Source: Baffinella frigidus (taxonomy: Eukaryota; Cryptophyceae; Cryptomonadales; Baffinellaceae). From it: DNA of 12,335 nt. The translations under genes and the position numbers were made by a program. Positions 1-7,900 of this stretch are shown here, piece after piece (the stretch's first letter is position 1; every line of letters begins with the position of its first letter). Location: contig MU646557.1 of assembly GCA_026770585.1 (NCBI GenBank), positions 105,337 through 117,671 on the forward strand. The letters are read 5' to 3'. Below the pieces are notes generated by a model, which was not told the origin of the DNA, searched no databases, and saw only the letters and a program-made list of their open reading frames with translations.

Positions 1-118
1 TATGGGGTATGGGGTATGGGGTATGGGGTATGGGGTATGGGGTATGGTGTATGGTGTATGGTGTATGACGTATGGTGTATGGGTTTAGGGTTTTGGGTTA
101 TGGTGTATGGTCCATGGG
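1..118 (+). repeat. Heptamer tandem repeat (TATGGGG and variants)
   Basis: Six perfect TATGGGG units run from the first base and are followed by TATGGTG, TATGACG, TATGGGT, TTAGGGT and TTTGGGT variants that keep the 7-bp register to about 118. The variants grade into the TTTAGGG plant/algal telomere heptamer. This looks like a degenerate interstitial telomere-type or G-rich satellite tract at the window edge. It is not a canonical telomere, because the pure unit is not TTTAGGG. The short frame reading through it is a repeat artefact. Confidence 0.85.
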
Positions 119-521
119 CCGCAGTCGATCTGTGTCCACCATTCGGGGGAGTCCGGACATTGATATCCGGGGTTTGTGGTACGAATCCTTCAGGTTCGGT
201 GTGAACACGTGATTCGAACCGAGTCAATCAGAGGTAGGATATGCAGGGGTTGCAGCCCCCCAGCGACAGGTAGGTTCGAGCGCCCAGCCTCTTGCACGGC
301 GTTGGCCACAATCGTTCGTCATCGAAGGTGTCTTACCTGCAGACCTGTGGAAAATTCAGCGAAGGTTGGCGGATGCAGGGCAATGCCAATCTCCTCAGCA
401 GGTACAATGGCATTGCCTGGTATTGCAATGGCATTGCTTCTTCCCCTTATCACGGCGCCCCGCTGCGGTGGCGTGAGGCTCACGGGGGGCTCTGTCGACC
501 GTTGTCACCATGCGGGGTTCC
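119..521. other. No confident gene; possible intron upstream of first visible exon
   Basis: I see no RecQ motif here: neither the Walker A block GKSLCYQ nor the following PLISL block can be read in any frame. A reading frame covers much of 176-649 but its translation resembles nothing and overlaps the real exon in another frame. A local repeat of CAATGGCATTGC occurs at about 403-437. The stretch is most simply the intron before the first visible exon, with upstream exons outside the window. Confidence 0.4.
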
Positions 522-625
522 ATGGCTCGGGCGTTGAAATTTGGGGGCACGGTGGGCAGCCACACGGAAAAGGAGGAGGTGAAGATGGTGCACGACTCCC
601 TCGCGGACCCCAACTCGGGCATCAA
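522..625 (+). CDS. RECQL: RecQ helicase exon 1 of those visible (5' end uncertain)
   Basis: The frame reads ARALKFGGTVGSHTEKEEVK, then MVHDSLADPNSGIK. This matches the RECQL1 segment between motif Ia and motif Ib, where a KEHVKWVHAEM-like stretch precedes LKLIYVTPE. The donor is AA/GTGCGA after 625 and leaves two bases (phase 2) that complete Lys with the next exon. The 5' border is not fixed: a CAG at 557-559 and an AG at 476-477 are both candidate acceptors, and 522 is simply an in-frame ATG inside the similar stretch. Confidence 0.65.
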
Positions 626-1896
626 GTGCGAACCCCCTCCTCCATATGATGTATTTGTTAAGGGTGTGTAAGCCCACCGACACATGCAGAAAGCTTACGT
701 TAAAGGAGGGCTTTTTTGGACGCGACCCCGTACAAAACTTATAATTTATAGCGTTGGCTTTTGGCATTACTCCACCAACATTCCGACGTTGCTTAAAACG
801 GGTTCGTAGATGGAATAAAAGGGTTCCATTCATTCCTAGGATCGTACTGTAGGTAATCCGTAGGGACCTAGGAAGTTCCTACGCCAGACAGGACGGGACA
901 GCTCTGAGATTCCTTGGGTGTGTACCAGGATCCGAGAGCTTGGAAAACCCCGGATTAGCTGCTTCGGGTTGCTGGTGGCTTCCTCCCGGGGACATACCAA
1001 AGATTGAGACCCCCCTCGGACCCGATGATCCTGCACCTTGCCTCCTGTCCGCCTACAGCTGCTGGTTTAAAATCGTTTTAAAACCCAAAAATTCACTCTC
1101 CATGATCCACTCTGGAGGCAACGTATGCACGCCCGGATTCTGCGCCAGGCCGCGTTGGTGGTTTGCAGACGCGCTCGCCCCTCGTGCAGGAATTGATTGT
1201 ATGTGTGCTGGATTCGTGCGAGGGATTATTGTGCTTGTGCTTCAATTCATTCGGGGCCATGCTCGTGTCGCTGCCAGTTTCTTCTCGTTCCCCTCCCATT
1301 TCTCTCTCCTCAATTTAGGTCTGTCAGTGTTGAGGGTTTAGGGTTTCGGCAAACCACTTCACTCAGGAGAATGATGCCCCCGAGCCCAACCAGGCTGCTC
1401 TACGTGACGCCAGAGCGAGTAGTCAAGTCCAAGACGCTCATCTCGCGCCTCGAGAAGGCTCAGAAAGCCGTACACGCCCCCACCCCCTACAAATTTCCCC
1501 TGGAAAAGCTCACAAGGTTTGAACGTTTCGGCGGATAAGGTTGTCAGGAGCATCCCCGGGGGTTGGGCAGAAACTTTGCAGAAAAGCTATTATGTGCCGG
1601 GCTGCGCTGCGTTGGCCATGTGACCGTCCCACAGTGACCATTTGCATTTCTTGGGGGTTGAGCGGTTGGATGAAACCGTAGCAATGCTCTGCCGCTCTGT
1701 CGCGGCATGCGCTGACCATCCATAACCTGACGCTGGCCTGCTGCGATCGCTCTGTCGCGGGTTCGCGGCATGAGCGAGTGTGTGTGTGTGTGTGTGTGTG
1801 TGCGAGAGAGAGCGAGCGAGCGAGCGAGCGAGCGAGAGAGTGAGAGAGACAGCGAGAGAGAGACAGAGAGAGACAGAGAGAGACAGATAGAGACAG

Positions 1897-1928
<32 letters not shown>

Positions 1929-4900
1929 CGCGCGCGCGCGCGCGAGAAAGAGAGAGAGATGCGCTGACCAGCGGCGATCGCGCGGGGTTGGCAGGGGCTG
2001 TTTCAGCGCGTGGTCGTCGACGAGGTACTCTCCTTGAAAATAGACCCCCGGCAGCAGCCCCCCAGGGTTCAGACAATGGGTATTTTCAGCTGGGGACGTG
2101 CGCTCAGGAAACCCCCCTTGGTTGAGACCGCTGAATGAATCGGCTCCGCCCTCGTGCTACATGTGCACCCTAGACGCACGTTGCGGCACCCTGCATGCTG
2201 CTGAACTTCTTCTTCTTCTTGCATACTCTCGATACAGGTCTTAAGCTCGTGCCGGAACCCAGCATGCGGCCGAACTTAAGGGATACATGGGGTGCCTCGC
2301 TAGTAAGAAAGCGCCCCCCCCCCCCAGGACCACCATAGGACTCTAGGCATGGTCCTACTGAAGGGTCCTAGGACCTACCCCCCCCCCGAAGACTTCTTTA
2401 TTACTCTCGATACAGGTCTTAAGGAAGCCCTGGCGCCTTGCGTTGAGTGAACCTCGCTCGTTTGCAGGCGCACTGTGTCAGTCAGTGGGGGCACGACTGG
2501 CGGCATGACTACGCCAAGCTCGGGATGTTTAAGAACCAGGTTTCACCCCGACGCCAGGATGCAACGAAGGATCGTTGGGATGAAACGCACGACCAACCTC
2601 GAATTTTCGTTGATGAAAAACCTTCTTCTTGTTCTCCGTCGAGCGTTGGGCCCTGGGAGCAAATTCAGACCCGAAACTCTACACCGCCGGCTTTGTCCAT
2701 GCACCCTTGGTACTTGACGCTGAAGCTTTGCCTTCGAATCGGCAGTTCCCCAACGTCCCTGTCATGGCCCTGACTGCGACGGCGACAGCTCAGGCACAAC
2801 CCCCTTCTCCCAAATGAAACATGGATCGTTTTGGTTGAGCGCGCAAAGGCCAAACCCAATCTTGGAAGCTAGAGCCGTTTTCGGCAGCTTCAGAGCAATC
2901 ACCCCCTTGAGGAGCCGCACCTTGACCACACCTTGTGAGCAGGCTTGATTCCGCTCTGTAACACTCAAGAGTTCGTGATTGTGTAGGTATCTAATACACT
3001 GCTCTGAGCAGGTGCAGGAGGACATCAAGTCGTCACTGCACACGGAACGTTGCGACATGTTCAAAGGTATCTCCGCAAAAAATCATGCCGCAGTGGAGTA
3101 AACTCGCCCTGCGTCGAGTTGCACACGTAGAGTAAACCCGCCATGCGTCGAGTTGTACATCGCTTGTCGCCAGCGTCCACTCAACGCCAATCGAATGACA
3201 TTCGCGCGTGACACTGGGTCGTCCTGGCCCTGCTAATGTTTCGAATTTAAAGCTGACTCTAGGGGTCTCACAGGGAGTGTGGATCGGCCAAACCTCGAGT
3301 ACGAAGTGCGCCTGAAGCCGGGGTCGAAGGAAGCGGAGATGGAGGCGATATTCCAGGTGATGTCCGTTAGGTCCTTGAGGTTTGAAATGCTCCGAACATA
3401 GCCCAACACTACGCCCTTCCGTAGAAAGGATCTGCAGAGAAAGCATTTTTGCTTTCGGATCGCATTGAGCTCTCCAGTGCAGAGGCTCGTGAAGAGGGGA
3501 TGCAGGGTGCTCCATGCGTCGTGGTCATGTTATGGATGCCACCCCAGTAGTGGGGTCTAAGTTTTAAGGTTATGGGCGCGATGTGGTAAACGGTGTAGGG
3601 TGTGCCACCAGCCGGCAGTGTGCAGGGTCACGTGTTGCATCCGCCTGCCAGCTCTTTCTCTGCGTGCGACTCTAGCAAGGCACAGGGCAGGTCCGAGGCA
3701 AGAACGTAGTTTCATTTTGGAACACGACATAATATGTCCCGCTTCTCATGGCTTCCACCGCCGAAGATAAGAGCGTATATGCAATTTTAGGCATAAAATC
3801 AAGGCTTAAGATAGCATAAATGCGGACAGATTCTGGCATGTTCCGAGATTAAGTTGCGGCGAGGAGTGGGCCGCACTTCCAGGGCCCTGCGTCTCAGTCG
3901 GGTTTTGGGCCTGAGATAAGATTCGAGTCTTGGGCCCTGGGAGCAAACTCTCAGACCCTCAACTCCACACCATCGGCTCGCTCTGAATACGCCTGCCGCG
4001 ACTGCAGATCAGGATCATGGACGGTCTGGTTGTCCCACCCGCCGATGAAAGAGTGCAGCCGTGTGCTCTGAATGGCTGAACGTTCTCGCCACGAGCGCAC
4101 CGTGCAGAAAGTGTCAGGCTTGACCACTCCTTGTGAGCAGACTGGATTCCGCTCTGTCACACTCAAAAGTTCGTGACTGACTCAAGAGTTCGTGACTTAA
4201 GCGTGCAGGAAGTGGCAGGCTTGACCACTCCTTGTGAGCAGGCTGGATTCCGCTCTGTCACACTCAAAAGTTCGTGACTGACTCAAGAGTTCGTGACTTA
4301 ACCGTGCAGGAGGTGGCAGGCTTGACCACTCCTCGTGAGCAGACTGGATTCCGCTCTGTCACACTCAAGAGTTCGTGACTGAACCGTGCAGGAGGTGTCA
4401 GGCCGCTTCGACCGAATGACAGGGAGCGCTTCAAAAATTCGATTTGCCGTTGTTTCAAAAACAGGTTTGCACGGATACCAAAACCAGATTCGGTAGCCCA
4501 CTAAAATAGTGTCACGTCCCGGGTCACGTCCTGGCGGAACAGGTCGTGGAAAGGTGTCCGGACTGGTCCGCGTCTGAAGGTTCTCGCCGCGAGTGCTCCG
4601 TGCAGGAGGTGTCAGGCCGCTTCGACCGAATGACGGGGATCGTCTACTGCTTCTCCAAGAAGGAGGCGGAGAACGTCACTGCGTACCTGCAAGAGCGCGG
4701 CGTTTCTGCGAGGTCTGTTGCCTTGCATCTCCCATGAATTGAGCACGTGATCGTCGCACGTGATCGTGCCGTGGTGCTTTCGTGAGTCATGCCTGCGATG
4801 ATTGTTGCAGGGTATTCGCACTATGCTGGTGTACAACCCAGGACTCGAGCACGTGATGTCGCATGTGGTTGTGCCGTGGGGCGTTCGTGAGGCATGGCAA

Positions 4901-7900
4901 CTGGAAGCGATGGTCGTTGCAGGGTGTTCGTACCGCCCCTGATTTTTGGCGCATCCATTAACTTTTGCGGTCACTGGGAATTTGCGCCATGACATTACCT
5001 GAGAGGCAATCTGGCTCCACTTTTGGGCGTCAATTCCCCCTGAAATCTGGGGAAATTGACCTTTTCGATTGCTCCCCGTCTGATCTTGGGTGGCTATGCG
5101 GGTGGCAGGTTTCATGCTTTTCACTGAGAGCTATCGGGCATCTGACTCCGCAGGTTTTGAGACCTATCGGGCATCTGACTCCGCAGGTAGCACAATCCGT
5201 AGGGCATGTGCGGTGCTCGCGCTGGTTGTTCGGCAATAAATCACCAATCTGTTTCTCCGCAGGTTCTACCACGGAGACCTCCAGTACGCTGGCGCTGACA
5301 GTCGCACGGAGGTGTATCAAGAGTGGAACGAGGTGAGGGCTGCCCCCCCCCCCCACTTAACCGGAGAGGCTCATCACCAGAAGAATCGCTAATCAGTCAA
5401 CAGCGGTGGAACACCTCAACGAGGTGAGAGGGTGGGGGGGGCAGCCGCCAGGTGAGAGGGGGGGGGGCGAGTGTGAGAGGGGGGGGAGGGGGGGCACACG
5501 CAGGTTCAGCGCTCGAGGAAGGGCAGGGGGGGTAAATACGTGTGACTCGAAACGATCGGTCCTGGGGTTCCACGACTGTTGACTTATCAGCGATTCTTCT
5601 GGTGCTAAGCCTGTCCAGTTGAGTTGCTTCCGCGGTACAACTTACCGGAATGTGTTAACTGGTGTGGGACCCTGGTGTCCAGGGCACGGCGCGAGTCATT
5701 GTGGCAACAATCGCCTTCGGGATGGGGATCAAGTAAGCGCCCGTCCATCGCAGAGAGAGAGCGCGCGCGTTATTGATCCCGCCGCGCTTCAATGCATGTT
5801 TCACCCGAGGACAGAGAAGGAGTTGCTTGACCCCGAGGGGGCATCTTCTCCACCGTTCGCGCGAAGGCGAACGAGTTGGAAGGTGAGTTGTTGAAGGCTG
5901 CCGCCGCTCCGGAAGTCGATCGGGTCAACTTAAGGCGTGCGTGCCTTGCCGAAGGGTGCACGTGTGTGGAGGCACACGCGGGACACACCGCACCCGGTCG
6001 GATCTCATCTCCCTCCCCCAGTGTCTTGCCAAAGTCGGAGCCGTGTGCGCTCGAGTCAACGTAAGGCGTGATCGCCGTGTTTGGAGGCACACGATGGGCA
6101 CAACGCACCCGGTCGGATCTCACCTCCTTCCCCCGCCTCGGCAGCAAGCTGGATGTGCGGTTCGTGATCCACCACACCATCAGCAAGAGCATCTCCGCCT
6201 ACTATCAGGAGGTGCCGAGCAGCGCCCTCTGGGGATAAACCCCGTGTAGGCATAGCCGGAGTGACTTGACACAAGCCCCCCCTCCGGCCAACCATGTCAG
6301 AGGATGGCTTTGACCATCCACGCCAGTTCACAAGCGGGAATTTGAGGTAGAAATCTCGTTTTATGTGCCGGGTGTGTCGGACTTAGGTAAAAGCCCAGAT
6401 CCTCGGAAAGGACGAGGAGATACGTCTCACCGCAAAGCGCACACGCATTCAGTACCACGACCAGAAACGCCGCGTCTTGAAAATTCCATGTGTGCCCTGG
6501 CGCGGCAAAACGGTTTTCAAACTGTATCAGGGTCTGGGGTTTGGGGTTTACTGTATCATGACCCTTCCCTAGAGTGCTCGCGCCCGCCATGGTCCTCGGC
6601 ATGCTCTGACAGGTCCCACCTCTGCTGCCGTCACACCTCTCTGGGACAACCTCTGCTGCCTGCACACCGCTATGGGCCCACCTCTCTGCCTGATGGGTCC
6701 ACCCCTGCTGCCATCTGAGCCTACTCCTGCCACCTTCACCCCGATATGGGCCCACTCCTGCTGCATTCACACCGCGGCACTGATGGCATGGTCTGGGCCC
6801 ACTGCGGCCTTCACGCCGGCTCTGACGTCCATCGTTCGGATCGGGTCATGCAGGCTGGACGCGCCGGGCGTGACGGGCAGACGGCAACATGTCGGCCCCA
6901 TCTCCGCCACCCTAGTTTCGGAAGCGTTCAGCCCTGAATGTCTTTCTATTCTAGGCCTAGTGGGGTGGCCACCCCCCTCCCTCTCTCGCCCCCCCTCGCT
7001 CGCTCTATCTCTGTGCGGCCATGGTGGCGTCAGTAACGCTCGCTGCCGGTTACCAACTCGACGTCCCTCTCGCTGGCTCTGTCTCGCCCCGCCAAACCGC
7101 ACTTTTATGCAGCGAGAAAGCGTGACTGGTGGCGTGTGCAAAAGGGCATGATTGTGAACTCCGAACACTGTACTCCGTATACGTATACAGACCAAGATTG
7201 GTAGACTGACAATAATCTCGCAGGCCTGATGTTCTACAAGCCTTCCGACCTGGTGCGCCAGAGTACGATGGCCGTCGGGAACCAGCTGCACAGGTAGCTT
7301 CCTTCTCTCGCTCGCTCTCTCTCTCTCTCGCTCGCTCTCTCTCTCTCGCTCGCTCGCTCTCTCGCTCGCTCGCTCGCTCGCTCTCTCGCTCTCGCTCTCT
7401 CTCTCTCTCTCTCTCTGTCCGATGGCGCGCTGGAGGCATTCATCAGAAACCGCCTCGACATCAGGCTACGTTGCTTTCGTGGACTAGGGTAGGGCCTAGC
7501 GCTCCGAGTGTGCTGACACAGGTACAACTAAACACTAAAGGGCACAGCCAAGGCCCGGCACTGCGACGAGGTGTACAGGGGTACCTCGCTCGTACGAAAC
7601 CGCCTCCTCCTAGGACCCTACAGTAGGCATATGCCTAGGACCTTACGATGGTCCTGGGGGGGGGGCAGTTTCTTATAGGCGAGGCACCCCTGTAGCTTCC
7701 TGCCTCACCGCCCTCGTCCCAACTTCCAGCTCTCCCTGAGTTAAACCAGGTCTACTCAAAATGAGAAGACCGAAAGTTGATACGCTAGCGTCCTGCGCGT
7801 GTTTCAGCTACAGGGGTACCTCGCTCATAAGAAACCGCCGCCCCCTAGGACCCTACAGTAGTACTATGCCTAGGGTCCTATGGAGGTCCTAGGGGGGAAG

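Larger units (their letters stand above)
2025..2467 (+). other. Intron 3 (443 nt)
   Basis: GT-AG intron (donor GTACTC, acceptor CGTTTGCAG). It contains two copies of a dispersed CTTCTT...ACTCTCGATACAGGTCTTAA repeat (2205-2245 and 2393-2450) and between them a half copy of the CAGGGGTACCTCGC-type fold-back element (about 2283-2385). The second repeat copy ends 17 nt before the acceptor. Confidence 0.88.
4713..5262 (+). other. Intron 8 (550 nt) with two local repeats
   Basis: GT-AG intron (donor GTCTGT, acceptor TTTCTCCGCAG). It has a diverged direct repeat of about 80 bp (4740-4822 and 4854-4934) built on GAGCACGTGAT...GTTGCAGGGT, and a tandem repeat of CTATCGGGCATCTGACTCCG at 5131 and 5164. 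The second repeat copies the acceptor CTCCGCAGGT twice upstream of the true site. Confidence 0.88.
5333..5682 (+). other. Intron 9 (350 nt), mostly a terminal-inverted-repeat element
   Basis: GT-AG intron (donor GTGAGG, acceptor GTGTCCAG). It is dominated by the inverted repeat at 5359-5620, whose centre contains long G-runs. ACGAGGTGAG at the exon 9 donor (5329-5338) recurs at about 5419-5428, so a decoy donor lies about 90 nt inside the intron. Confidence 0.85.

Noticed and set aside
205-230. GGTTCGAATC on the minus strand as a tRNA T-arm
   Set aside because: The flanking bases do not form a T-stem or acceptor stem.
176-649. 157-residue + strand open frame
   Set aside because: It overlaps the RecQ-like segment in a different frame, has no recognisable motif and its composition looks like chance GC-rich coding.
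1064-1085. GGTTTAAAATCGTTTTAAAACC palindrome-like stretch
   Set aside because: Imperfect and short; expected by chance in an AT-rich patch and not linked to any other feature.
940-1341. 133-residue + strand frame
   Set aside because: No family resemblance; it lies wholly in intron 1 and ends in a telomere-like stretch.
1367-1393. Earlier acceptor (CACTCAG at 1366) for exon 2
   Set aside because: It is in frame and has a better tract but adds nine residues absent from the family between GIK and LLYVTPE; kept only as an alternative.
1510-2076. 188-residue minus-strand frame rich in SLSLSR and THTHTH
   Set aside because: It is the translation of the GT/GA/GC microsatellite and has no independent support.
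6297-6770. 157-residue minus-strand frame
   Set aside because: It covers the C-rich minisatellite and intron sequence; no conserved segment.
7050-7527. Minus-strand frames with RERERESE residues
   Set aside because: Produced by the CT/GCTC microsatellite of intron 13.
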